The notes under the pieces were generated by a model. The model saw nothing but the letters and a program-made list of their open reading frames with translations, had not been told where the DNA came from and did not search any database. The translations under genes and the position numbers were made by a program. Shown here piece after piece: positions 39,400 to 46,856 of a stretch of 64,000 bases of DNA. The DNA is from Oleispirillum naphthae (GTDB taxonomy: Bacteria > Pseudomonadota > Alphaproteobacteria > Rhodospirillales > Rhodospirillaceae). The stretch covers positions 62,001 through 126,000 of the forward strand of contig JAQAZG010000001.1 in NCBI GenBank assembly GCA_027864655.1. Direction: 5' to 3'. Position 1 is the first letter of the stretch. Every line of letters begins with the position of its first letter.

Positions 39400-42168
39400 T
39401 TGACCAATACGCCGATCAAAGCGACCGGGGCCGATATCCAGCCCATCCACATCGAAGAAGAAATGAAGCGCTCCTACCTCGATTACGCGATGAGCGTGAT
39501 CGTGGCCCGCGCCATTCCGGATGTCCGCGACGGGCTGAAGCCGGTGCACCGCCGCATCATGTATTCGATGAAGGAAAGCGGTTACGACCATACGAAACCT
39601 TTCAGAAAGTCGGCGCGCATCGTCGGCGACGTGATGGGCCGCTACCACCCGCACGGCGACTCCGCGATCTACGACGCGATGGTGCGCATGGCGCAGGATT
39701 TCTCGATGCGCCTGCCGCTGGTCAGCGGCCAGGGCAACTTCGGCTCGATGGACGGCGACCCGCCCGCGGCGATGCGCTACACCGAGGCGCGCCTGGCGAA
39801 GAGCGCGCAGTGCCTGCTCGACGACATCGACAAGGACACCGTCGCCTTCCAGCCCAATTACGACGACAGCTCGCAAGAGCCGATGGTGCTTCCGGCGCGG
39901 TTCCCCAATCTTCTCGTCAACGGCGCGGGCGGCATCGCCGTCGGCATGGCCACCAACATTCCGCCGCACAACCTGGGCGAAGTGGTGGACGCCTGCTGCG
40001 CCTACATCGAGAACCCGGATATCGGCCTCGACGAGCTGATGGGGATCGTTCCCGGCCCGGATTTCCCCACCGGCGGCACCATCGTCGGCCGCGCCGGATC
40101 GCACGCCGCCTATGCCACCGGGCGCGGTTCGGTGATCCTCCGCGCCAAGTGCGAGATCGAGGAAATCCGCAAGGACCGCATGGCCGTGGTGGTGCACGAG
40201 GTGCCCTACCAGGTCAACAAGGCGGCGATGATCGAGAAGATCGCCGAACTGGTGCGCGACAAGAAGATCGACGGCATCGCCGCCCTGCGCGACGAATCCG
40301 ACCGCCGCGGCGTGCGCGTGGTGATCGAGCTGAAGCGCGACGCCCAGCCCGACGTCGTGCTCAACCAGCTCTACCGCTTCACGCCGCTGCAAAGCTCGTT
40401 CGGCGTCAACATGCTGGCGCTCAACGAGGGGCGGCCGCAACTGCTCACCCTGAAGGAGGTGATCGTCGCCTTCGTCCGCTTCCGCGAGGAGGTGGTGCGC
40501 CGCCGCACCGAGTTCGAACTCGCGCGCGCGCGCGACCGCGCCCACGTGTTGGTCGGCCTCGCCATCGCGGTGGCCAACCTGGACGAGGTGATCGCGCTGA
40601 TCCGCGCCGCCTCCGACCCGACCTCGGCGCGCGAGGGGCTGATGGCGCGCGACTGGCCCGCCGCCGACGTGGAGCCCCTGATCGCGCTGATCGACGAGCC
40701 GGGCCGCGGCGTGGTGGACGGCGCCTACCGCCTCTCCGAGACGCAGGCCCGCGCCATCCTGGATCTGCGCCTGCACCGCCTGACCGGGCTGGAACGCGAC
40801 AAGGTGCACGACGAGATCCGCGAGATCGGCCTGAAGATCGAGGATTACCTGGGAACCCTGCGCTCGCGCGAAAAGCTCTACGGCATCATCCGCGGCGAAC
40901 TCTTGGAGGTGAAGGGCCTTTATGCCGACCCGCGGCGCACGATGTTCGAGGAGAACGAGTTCGAGCACGACATCGAGGACCTCATTCCGCGCGAGGAGAT
41001 GGTCGTCACCTACAGCTCGAAGGGCTATGTGAAGCGGGTGCCGCTCTCCACCTACCGCGCGCAGAAGCGCGGCGGCAAGGGCCGCGCCGGCATGGCGACG
41101 CGCGAGGAGGACTACGTGCGCCGCGTCTATTCGGCCAGCACCCACACGCCGCTTCTGTTCTTCTCCTCCCTCGGCATGGTCTACAAGCTCAAGGCCTACC
41201 GCCTGCCGCTGGGCAACCCGCAGTCGCGCGGCAAGCCGCTGGTCAACCTTCTGCCGTTGCAGGAGAACGAGACCATCGCCGCGATTCTCCGCCTGCCGGA
41301 GGACGAGGCCGAGTGGGAGAAGATGTTCATCGCCTTCGCCACGGCGCGCGGCAACGTGCGGCGCAACCTGCTGTCGGACTTCGGCAACGTGATGTCCAAC
41401 GGCAAGATCGCGATGAAGCTGGATTCCGGCGACCGCCTGATCTCGGTGCGCAACTGCTCCTCCGAGGACGACCTCTTCCTCTCCACCCGCAAGGGCAAGT
41501 GCATCCGCTTCCCGATCGACGAGGTGCGGGTGTTCGCCGGGCGCACCTCCACCGGCGTGCGCGGCATCCGGCTGGCCGCCGACGACGACGTGATCGGCCT
41601 CACCGTGCTGCGCCACACCGCCTACGACGTGGAAACCCGCGACGCCTACCTCAAGCGCCGCCGCCTGGAAGAGCACGCCGCCGAGGGCGAGGAGGCGGTG
41701 GAACCCTCCGCCGCGATCTCCGACGACCTCTATGCGGAGATGCACGAGGCGGAGCAGTTCATGCTGGTGGTCACCGAGAACGGCTTCGGCAAGCGCACCT
41801 CGGCCTACGACTACCGCATCACCGGGCGCGGCGGGCAGGGGATCATGAACATCGACGCCACCGACCGCAACGGCGACGTGGTGGCCAGCTTCCCGGTCAA
41901 GGATTCCGACCAGGTGATGCTGGTCAGCGACGGTGGACAGTTGATCCGGATGCCGGTGCATGATATCCGCATTGCTGCGAGAAAGACGCAGGGCGTCACC
42001 CTGTTCCGCACGGCGGAGGACGAGCGCGTGGTGTCCGCCACCCGCCTCGACGACGCCGATATGGAAGAGGAGAACGGCGACGTCCTGGACGACACGGAAA
42101 ACGGCGCCGGGGCCGACGCGCCGGAGCGCGCACCGGAGATGGACGATGTGCCGCCCGGCGAAGCATAG
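39400..42168 (+). CDS. gyrA: DNA gyrase subunit A
   Basis: The 922-residue A subunit of DNA gyrase, which introduces negative supercoils. The conserved start region is [19 protein letters not shown]. The catalytic Tyr is in [10 protein letters not shown]. The quinolone-resistance region reads [18 protein letters not shown], with Ser and Asp at the positions of E. coli Ser83 and Asp87, so it shows no known resistance change. The GyrA box QRGGKG is present as KRGGKGRAG, and the C-terminal beta-pinwheel repeats follow. An acidic tail ends the protein. The start is uncertain: no ATG fits, and TTG at 39400 or GTG at 39391 are the best choices. Confidence 0.95.
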   Translation: MTNTPIKATGADIQPIHIEEEMKRSYLDYAMSVIVARAIPDVRDGLKPVHRRIMYSMKESGYDHTKPFRKSARIVGDVMGRYHPHGDSAIYDAMVRMAQDFSMRLPLVSGQGNFGSMDGDPPAAMRYTEARLAKSAQCLLDDIDKDTVAFQPNYDDSSQEPMVLPARFPNLLVNGAGGIAVGMATNIPPHNLGEVVDACCAYIENPDIGLDELMGIVPGPDFPTGGTIVGRAGSHAAYATGRGSVILRAKCEIEEIRKDRMAVVVHEVPYQVNKAAMIEKIAELVRDKKIDGIAALRDESDRRGVRVVIELKRDAQPDVVLNQLYRFTPLQSSFGVNMLALNEGRPQLLTLKEVIVAFVRFREEVVRRRTEFELARARDRAHVLVGLAIAVANLDEVIALIRAASDPTSAREGLMARDWPAADVEPLIALIDEPGRGVVDGAYRLSETQARAILDLRLHRLTGLERDKVHDEIREIGLKIEDYLGTLRSREKLYGIIRGELLEVKGLYADPRRTMFEENEFEHDIEDLIPREEMVVTYSSKGYVKRVPLSTYRAQKRGGKGRAGMATREEDYVRRVYSASTHTPLLFFSSLGMVYKLKAYRLPLGNPQSRGKPLVNLLPLQENETIAAILRLPEDEAEWEKMFIAFATARGNVRRNLLSDFGNVMSNGKIAMKLDSGDRLISVRNCSSEDDLFLSTRKGKCIRFPIDEVRVFAGRTSTGVRGIRLAADDDVIGLTVLRHTAYDVETRDAYLKRRRLEEHAAEGEEAVEPSAAISDDLYAEMHEAEQFMLVVTENGFGKRTSAYDYRITGRGGQGIMNIDATDRNGDVVASFPVKDSDQVMLVSDGGQLIRMPVHDIRIAARKTQGVTLFRTAEDERVVSATRLDDADMEEENGDVLDDTENGAGADAPERAPEMDDVPPGEA

Positions 42169-42178
42169 GCCCGATCGC

Positions 42179-42198
42179 TGCGCCGCGGGGGCGGCGCA
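42179..42198. other. Perfect hairpin between gyrA and coaD
   Basis: TGCGCCGC-GGGG-GCGGCGCA, an 8-base perfect stem, lies ten bases after the gyrA stop. No T-run follows, so it is more likely an RNA-stabilising or attenuating stem than a terminator. Confidence 0.5.
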
Positions 42199-42233
42199 CA
42201 CGATATGAACTCTAAGGGGGAGGGAGCTGGACC

Positions 42234-42743
42234 ATGTCCGTCGGGATCGGCATCTATCCGGGGACGTTCGACCCCATCACCAACGGGCACCTCGACATCG
42301 TCGCCCGTTCGTTGCGGCTGGTGGACCACCTGATCGTCGGCGTCGCGGCAAGCGACGGCAAATCGCCGATGTTTCCGGTGGAGGAGCGGGTGGAGATGGC
42401 GCAACGCGAGGTCGCGGCGCTGGACCTGCCGCCGGGCAAATGCGCGGAGGTGCGGCCCTTCTCCAACCTCTTGATGAATTTCGCGCTGGAGTGCGGCGCC
42501 AAGTTCATCATCCGCGGGCTGCGCGCGGTCTCCGACTTCGAATACGAGTTCCAGATGTGCGGCATGAACGTGCGGCTCAACTCGGATATCGAAACGGTGT
42601 TCCTGATGGCGTCGGAACACAACCAGTTCATCTCCTCGCGTTTCGTCAAGGAGGTGGGACGCCTCGGCGGCGACGTCGGTCAGTTCGTGCCGTCGCGGGT
42701 GCAAAAGCAGTTGCTGGAACAGTTCCGGAAAGAGGCACGATGA
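42234..42743 (+). CDS. coaD: Phosphopantetheine adenylyltransferase
   Basis: A 169-residue enzyme that joins phosphopantetheine and ATP to dephospho-CoA, the fourth step of coenzyme A synthesis. The nucleotidyltransferase motif is IYPGTFDPITNGHLDI. FIIRGLRAVSDFEYEFQM and the ISSRFVKEV stretch (matching the ISSTxVKE motif) complete the active site. The gyrA-coaD-ppi order is usual for alphaproteobacteria. The stop overlaps the next start (ATGA). Confidence 0.97.
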   Translation: MSVGIGIYPGTFDPITNGHLDIVARSLRLVDHLIVGVAASDGKSPMFPVEERVEMAQREVAALDLPPGKCAEVRPFSNLLMNFALECGAKFIIRGLRAVSDFEYEFQMCGMNVRLNSDIETVFLMASEHNQFISSRFVKEVGRLGGDVGQFVPSRVQKQLLEQFRKEAR

Positions 42744-43357
42744 TACGCACGATGCAAACCTATGGGCGGTCCCTGGCGCGCTGGGCGCTGGGGCCGGCCG
42801 CCGCCGCGATGATAGTTATGGGAGGATGCCTGGTGAGCGAGAACACCGCCGAAGCCGCGCCGTTGGACCCCGAGAACACCCTGATCATGGAACTGCCCGC
42901 GGGCAAGGTGGTGATCGCCATGCGCCCCGACCTCGCGCCCAACCATGTGGCGCGGATCAAGGAGCTGGCGCGCGAGGGCTTCTACGACGGCACGCCGTTC
43001 CACCGCGTCATCCCCGGCTTCATGGCCCAGGGCGGCGACCCCACGGGCACCGGCTCCGGCGGTTCCGGCAAGAAGCTGAAGGCGGAATTCTCCAAGGCCA
43101 AACACGTGCGCGGCACCGCCTCGATGGCGCGCGCCGCCAGCCCCGACAGCGCCGACAGCCAGTTCTTCATCTGCTTCGCGCCCGCGCCGTTCCTCGACGG
43201 CAAATACACCGTCTGGGGCGAGGTGGCCGAAGGCATGGACGTGGTGGACCAGATCAAGAAGGGCTCCGAGTCCAACAACGGCCAGGTGCGCGAGCCCACC
43301 AAGATCGTCTCGGTCAAGGTGATGGCCGACGCCGAACGGATGAAGGGCCTGAAATAA
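42740..43357 (+). CDS. Exported cyclophilin-type peptidyl-prolyl isomerase
   Basis: A 205-residue cyclophilin that speeds proline cis-trans isomerisation during folding outside the cytoplasm. After a hydrophobic export signal it has FYDGTPFHRVIPGFMAQGGDPTGTGSGGSG (read in parts), FSKAKHVRGTASMARA, DSADSQFFICFAPAPFLDGKYTVWGEV. A possible lipobox, VMGGC at about residues 26-30, would make it a lipoprotein. It overlaps coaD by four bases; a second ATG lies 12 bases further on. Confidence 0.92.
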   Translation: MIRTMQTYGRSLARWALGPAAAAMIVMGGCLVSENTAEAAPLDPENTLIMELPAGKVVIAMRPDLAPNHVARIKELAREGFYDGTPFHRVIPGFMAQGGDPTGTGSGGSGKKLKAEFSKAKHVRGTASMARAASPDSADSQFFICFAPAPFLDGKYTVWGEVAEGMDVVDQIKKGSESNNGQVREPTKIVSVKVMADAERMKGLK

Positions 43358-43437
43358 GGGCTCGCGGAATTGCGGCTTGACCGCGGGGGGCGGCGCCGAT
43401 TATGGTCCGCCTTCCCCGGTTTCCGGCGGAAACGTGC

Positions 43438-43513
<76 letters not shown>

Positions 43514-43521
43514 TAGAATTC

Positions 43522-43555
43522 AAGGGGTTGCGCCGACAGGCTCAACCCCTTTTTC
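43522..43555 (+). terminator. Terminator of tRNA-Lys
   Basis: AGGGGTTG pairs with CAACCCCT around a 13-base loop and is followed by TTTTT. It starts nine bases after the tRNA. Confidence 0.8.
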
Positions 43556-43557
43556 GT

Positions 43558-43670
43558 TCACTCCGCCAGCGCCATCAGTTGCGAGGGAAAGGGGGCGGCG
43601 AGGGGGAGGATTTCGGCGAGGTCGCCGCTGAGCCAGCGCGCCTCGCCCTCCCACTCGCAGAATTCCGTCA
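43558..43670 (-). pseudogene. Remnant of an SRAP (YedK/HMCES) gene
   Basis: This stretch repeats, with a few changes, the 3' end of the intact SRAP gene at 44366-44935, from its stop codon for about 90 bases. It then jumps to a block that matches 44629-44659 of the intact copy. About 175 bases between the two blocks are missing, and the join lies at a shared CGCCTCG word, so the loss probably came from recombination at a short repeat. Nothing upstream of this block remains. It and the intact copy flank the BrnT/BrnA module. Confidence 0.8.
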
Positions 43671-43681
43671 ATGCTGCCCGG

Positions 43682-43722
43682 CAGTCAGGTTAGAAGTGGG
43701 AATCTTCCACCTCTAACCACTG
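43682..43722. repeat. Long imperfect palindrome at the SRAP-remnant / toxin junction
   Basis: GGTTAGA-A-GTGG and CCAC-C-TCTAACC pair perfectly except for one A/C mismatch, around a 7-base loop. The outer CAGT/ACTG bases extend the stem past a two-base bulge. It stands exactly between the broken SRAP copy and the brnTA promoter, is not GC-rich like the genome, and may be a recombination or transposition scar, or a terminator without a T-run. Confidence 0.6.
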
Positions 43723-43749
43723 TCCCCACGGCGGGGATGGGGTTTATTT

Positions 43750-43794
43750 GTAGCTACGGAAAATCTTGACGCACAGCATCAATGTAGCTACATT
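43750..43794 (+). promoter_or_regulatory. brnTA promoter and operator palindromes
   Basis: TTGACG (43766-43771) and TACATT (43789-43794) are 17 bases apart, a good sigma70-type promoter with the -10 box eight bases before the BrnT start. The perfect palindrome AATGTAGCTACATT (43781-43794) covers the -10 box. Its core GTAGCTAC is repeated at 43750-43757, before the -35. Such a pair fits autoregulation by the BrnA antitoxin. Confidence 0.7.
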
Positions 43795-43801
43795 AATTCA
43801 C

Positions 43802-44047
43802 ATGAACATCACCTACGACCCTCCGAAGCGCCTTGCCAATCTCGATAAGCACGGGATGGACTTCGCCGATCTGGAGGACGGGGTGTTCTTCCTGAATGCG
43901 CTCGTGGTGCCTGCGAAAGAGGGGCGGTTCGAGGACGGCACTACTGCCGTGGTGTTCGCCACGCTCGGAACCGAGGGCATCGCCGTCATCAGCATGCGGC
44001 CCGCGAGCAAGACCGAAAGGAGGCTGTTCGATGCCCACCACGCGTAA
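43802..44047 (+). CDS. brnT: Toxin BrnT
   Basis: An 81-residue RelE-fold ribonuclease toxin of the BrnT family that cuts RNA and stops growth under stress. MNITYDPPKRLANLDKHGMDF is the family start (shown in part: ITYDPPKRLANLDKHGMDF), followed by FEDGTTAVVFATLG and the C-terminal ISMRPASKTERRLFDAH with conserved Arg and basic residues. The ATG at 43802 is chosen over an upstream TTG that lies in the promoter. It overlaps brnA by 17 bases. Confidence 0.88.
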   Translation: MNITYDPPKRLANLDKHGMDFADLEDGVFFLNALVVPAKEGRFEDGTTAVVFATLGTEGIAVISMRPASKTERRLFDAHHA

Positions 44048-44306
44048 GGGATATACCGACGCCGACATGACTGCCGTTTCCGACAACCCGGAATGGACCG
44101 AGGCCGACTTCAAGAACGCCAAGCCGTTCGCCGAGGCTTTCCCCGAACTCGCCCACAAGCTGCGCGGTCGTCCGAAGGCAGAATCCCCGAAGCGACAGGT
44201 GACGCTGCGCCTCGACGCAGACGTGCTGGAGCATTTCCGTGCGGGCGGCCCGGGCTGGCAGAGCCGCATCAATGCCGATCTCCGAAAGGTCGCCGGGCTG
44301 AAGTGA
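44031..44306 (+). CDS. brnA: Antitoxin BrnA
   Basis: A 91-residue antitoxin that binds BrnT and represses the operon. The C-terminal half holds the ribbon-helix-helix DNA-binding domain (RQVTLRLDADVLEHFRAGGPGWQSRINADLRKV, shown in parts below 20: VTLRLDADVLEHFRAGG, GWQSRINADLRKVAGLK). DNPEWTEADFKNAKPF near the N terminus is the toxin-contact region in this family. AAAGGAGG lies inside brnT, nine bases before the ATG. The toxin-first order is normal for brnTA. Confidence 0.9.
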   Translation: MPTTRKGYTDADMTAVSDNPEWTEADFKNAKPFAEAFPELAHKLRGRPKAESPKRQVTLRLDADVLEHFRAGGPGWQSRINADLRKVAGLK

Positions 44307-44365
44307 AGTAACCGCACTTGCACCCGCCGCATGGAGCGGGCGCACAGGTGGCAACGCATTTCCGT

Positions 44366-44935
44366 TCACTCCGCCAGCGCCATCAACTGCGATGGGAAGG
44401 GCGCGGCGAGGGGGAGGACCTCGGCGATGTTGCCGCTGAGCCAGCGCGCCTCGTCCTCCGGGTGGAGGATCACCGGCATCGCCTTGGGGTGGACCGGCGC
44501 GACCAGCGCATTCGGCGCGCAGGTGAGAAAGGCGTAGACCGGCCCCGCCGCGGTCTGCCGCCAGATTCCCGCGAAACTGAAAATCTCCAGCGACGGCACG
44601 GAGAACCAGCGGTCGCGCTTGCGGCCCGCCTCGCCCTCCCATTCGCAGAATTCCGTCACCGGCACCAGGCAGCGCTGCGCCGGGCGCGCCAGCGCGTCGC
44701 GCCAGAAGGGGGAGGCAAGATTGCGCACGTTGACCACCGGCGCGCGGCCGTTCGGCGGCGGCGGAAATCCCCAGCCCATCGTCCCCAGACGCAACTCGCC
44801 CTTCACCGCGCACACCGCCCAGCCCCGCCGCTTGGGGAACGCCTCCACGCCGGGCGCATCGCACGCCGCCTCCACCGCGCCATACCGCTCCGCCAGCTTC
44901 TTCCCGCTCGCTCCGACCCGGTACCGCGTGCACAT
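44366..44935 (-). CDS. SOS response-associated peptidase (SRAP/YedK/HMCES family)
   Basis: A 189-residue SRAP protein, which forms a stable crosslink to abasic sites in single-stranded DNA to shield them. The N-terminal Met is followed by Cys2 (MCTRY), which becomes the reactive residue. NVRNLASPFW, CLVPVTEFCEWEG (catalytic Glu) and the HPKAMPVIL stretch (His of HxxxMP) complete the active site. It is slightly shorter than many relatives. A broken second copy of its 3' end lies at 43558-43670, on the other side of brnTA. A dispersed repeat lies directly upstream. Confidence 0.92.
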   Translation of the reverse strand: MCTRYRVGASGKKLAERYGAVEAACDAPGVEAFPKRRGWAVCAVKGELRLGTMGWGFPPPPNGRAPVVNVRNLASPFWRDALARPAQRCLVPVTEFCEWEGEAGRKRDRWFSVPSLEIFSFAGIWRQTAAGPVYAFLTCAPNALVAPVHPKAMPVILHPEDEARWLSGNIAEVLPLAAPFPSQLMALAE

Positions 44936-44974
44936 CTCCGCCTCCAGAAATGCTGGCGGGGCTGCCGCCCCGCG

Positions 44975-45136
44975 CCCCGCTTGGAGGGCCTTGGGCCCTC
45001 CAAACCTCCCTTACTTTTTTGCCGCGAAGCGGCAGGCAATATCCACGTTGCAGCCATACAAGTTTATGGCGCTACGCGCAAAAACCAAAGTTATGGGGTG
45101 CGCGAGGGGACCGAGTCCCCTCGCAAGGTTTTTGCT
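44975..45136. repeat. Dispersed intergenic repeat, copy 3 (hairpin-spacer-hairpin)
   Basis: It opens with the hairpin TTGGAGGGCCTTGGGCCCTCC(AA) at 44981-45003. The spacer contains GGCGCTACGCGCAAAAA and GTTATGGGGTGCGC. It closes with the hairpin GCGAGGGGACCGAGTCCCCTCGC-type arms at 45102-45124, followed by a T-rich run. The right half matches copy 2 almost base for base. It ends 14 bases from the stop of the glutamine amidotransferase gene on the minus strand. Unlike copies 1 and 2 it does not lie between convergent genes. Confidence 0.8.
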
Positions 45137-45137
45137 T

Positions 45138-45830
45138 TTACCCCGCAGCGGCGGAGAGGTCGAGCCAGGCGTCGAGGATTGCGGCGCCGGTGGCCTGGGC
45201 CTTGGGGAAATCCTTGTGCACGGCGGCTTCGATCGCCGCGGCTTCCTCCGGGGATGGTTTGCCGGAGCCGGTTTTCACCCAGTCGAGGAGGGTTTGCGGC
45301 GTCGCCTCGACGTGGCACTGGAAGCCGTAGACGCGCGGCCCCACGCGGAACGCCTGGTGCGCGCAGGCATTGCTGGAAAGCAGCAATTCCGCGCCTGCGG
45401 GCAGATCGAAGCTGTCGCGGTGCCAGGAGGTGAGGAGCAGCGGCCCGGCGGGGACGATCGAGGCGGGGGCGCCGGGCGGCGCGGCCATGGCGATCAGCCC
45501 GCGTTCGAAGCCGGTTTCCATGCGCCGCACCCGTGCGCCGAGGGCGCGGGCGAGCAGCTGGCCGCCGAGGCAGAGGCCGAGCACCGGCTTTTCCGCGCCG
45601 ATGAAGCCGCGGATGGCGGCGATGATTGCGGAAAAGGCCGGGTTCTTGGCGTCGTCCCAGGCATCCTGCGGGCCGCCGAGCGCCACCAAACCATCCGCCG
45701 CCGTGGGGCCGGGCAGGGGGTCGCCCCGGTGCGGGTCCGTCAGCGTCATGGTCCAGCCGCGCGCCGCGATGCGTTCCGCCATCAGCCCGGCGGGTGCGCT
45801 CTTGGAATTGAGGATCACCAGGATATTCAA
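45138..45830 (-). CDS. Class I glutamine amidotransferase-like protein
   Basis: A 230-residue stand-alone GATase domain. The nucleophile Cys sits in GLCLGGQLLARALG and the His of the triad in FQCHVEATP, with a Glu two residues later. ALGGPQDAW near residue 50 is the oxyanion-hole region. Proteins of this type act on glutamine or gamma-glutamyl compounds; the acceptor cannot be told from the sequence. The gene ends at copy 3 of the dispersed repeat. Confidence 0.85.
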   Translation of the reverse strand: MNILVILNSKSAPAGLMAERIAARGWTMTLTDPHRGDPLPGPTAADGLVALGGPQDAWDDAKNPAFSAIIAAIRGFIGAEKPVLGLCLGGQLLARALGARVRRMETGFERGLIAMAAPPGAPASIVPAGPLLLTSWHRDSFDLPAGAELLLSSNACAHQAFRVGPRVYGFQCHVEATPQTLLDWVKTGSGKPSPEEAAAIEAAVHKDFPKAQATGAAILDAWLDLSAAAG

Positions 45831-46001
45831 GATACTGCCGCCTTATGCCGATGCCGTTCCGATTTGGCCGCCATGCCTCCGCATGTCAAGCCCGTGGGCG
45901 GCGGGGGATTTTTCGCTTTCTTGACGCGCCGGGGGCTTGCGGAAACCCCGATGCGCACCGAAAATCATAGCCTTGGTTATATCTGAACAGGGTTTGCGAC
46001 C

Positions 46002-46466
46002 ATGCGTCTCCGTTACATTCCTCTGGTGCTGGCGGCCTTGGCCGTGGCGGGCTGCCAGACCGGTCCTTCGGCCAGCTCCTATCAGCGCGGCCAGATGATG
46101 CAGACCTCCTCCGTCCAGAAGGGGCGGATTCTCTCCATGCGCGTTGTGCAGACCGGCGGTGAGCAGAGCGGCGTCGGCATCGGCGCGGGCGCGGTGGCGG
46201 GCGGCGTCGCCGGGTCGTATCTCGGCGGCGGCGGCCGGGCCAACGCGCTGGGCGCGATCGGCGGCGCGCTGCTCGGCGGCGTCGCGGGCGCGGCGACGGA
46301 AAGCGCCGTCACCGAGGGTTCGGCCATCGAGTTCATCGTGCAGATGGACAACGGCTCGACCGTCGCCATCGTGCAGAGCAACGAGCAGCAGCTCGGCGTC
46401 GGCGAACGGGTGCTGATTCTCCAGGGCCGCGACACCCGCCTCGTCCGCGACACCACGATCCGATAA
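46002..46466 (+). CDS. Glycine-zipper outer-membrane lipoprotein (SlyB-like)
   Basis: A 154-residue lipoprotein. The signal peptide ends in the lipobox VAGC (Cys at residue 18). A glycine-zipper segment follows (VGIGAGAVAGGVAGSYLGG and ALGAIGGALLGGVAGAA), which can pack as a membrane hairpin. The C-terminal domain (FIVQMDNGSTVAIVQ, LGVGERVLILQG) is typical of the SlyB/PcpY family. It likely supports outer-membrane integrity. It is convergent with the gtr operon, with only three bases between the stops. Confidence 0.85.
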   Translation: MRLRYIPLVLAALAVAGCQTGPSASSYQRGQMMQTSSVQKGRILSMRVVQTGGEQSGVGIGAGAVAGGVAGSYLGGGGRANALGAIGGALLGGVAGAATESAVTEGSAIEFIVQMDNGSTVAIVQSNEQQLGVGERVLILQGRDTRLVRDTTIR

Positions 46467-46469
46467 GGG

Positions 46470-46856
46470 TCAGCGGAAGGTCCAGATCGCGTTCAGGGCG
46501 TAATGCCAGAACAGCAGCATGCCGGTGACCGCGATCTGGGCGAGCAGATAGGGTACGCCCGCCTCCTTGACCAGGAGGGCCATCAGCAGCGCATTGAGCA
46601 GGAATCCGCTCCCCGCGACCGCCAGGAATTTGCCGGCGGCCTCGCGGTGGCGCTTGGTGCTGTGGAAGGTGAGGCGGTAGTTGAGCGCATAATTGACCAG
46701 CGCGCCCACCAGGAATCCCAGCACCGAACCGAGCACCGGGTCCATGCCGCGCAGCTCCACCAGCGCGGTGAGCGTGGCGTAATGCGCGCCGGTGCCGACC
46801 ACTCCGACCGCCGCGAACCTCAGGAAACGCCGCGCCTGCATCTGCCAGTCGATCAA
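46470..46856 (-). CDS. GtrA-like membrane flippase
   Basis: A 128-residue protein with four membrane segments (FAAVGVVGTGAHYATLTALV, VLGSVLGFLVGALVNYALNY, FLAVAGSGFLLNALLMALL, IAVTGMLLFWHYALNAIW) and the NYRLTF motif of the GtrA family. GtrA proteins are thought to flip lipid-linked sugars across the inner membrane. I choose the TTG at 46856: it shares bases with the stop of the upstream gene (TTGA) and has GAGG six bases before it. An ATG at 46841 lacks a ribosome site. Confidence 0.85.
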   Translation of the reverse strand: MIDWQMQARRFLRFAAVGVVGTGAHYATLTALVELRGMDPVLGSVLGFLVGALVNYALNYRLTFHSTKRHREAAGKFLAVAGSGFLLNALLMALLVKEAGVPYLLAQIAVTGMLLFWHYALNAIWTFR

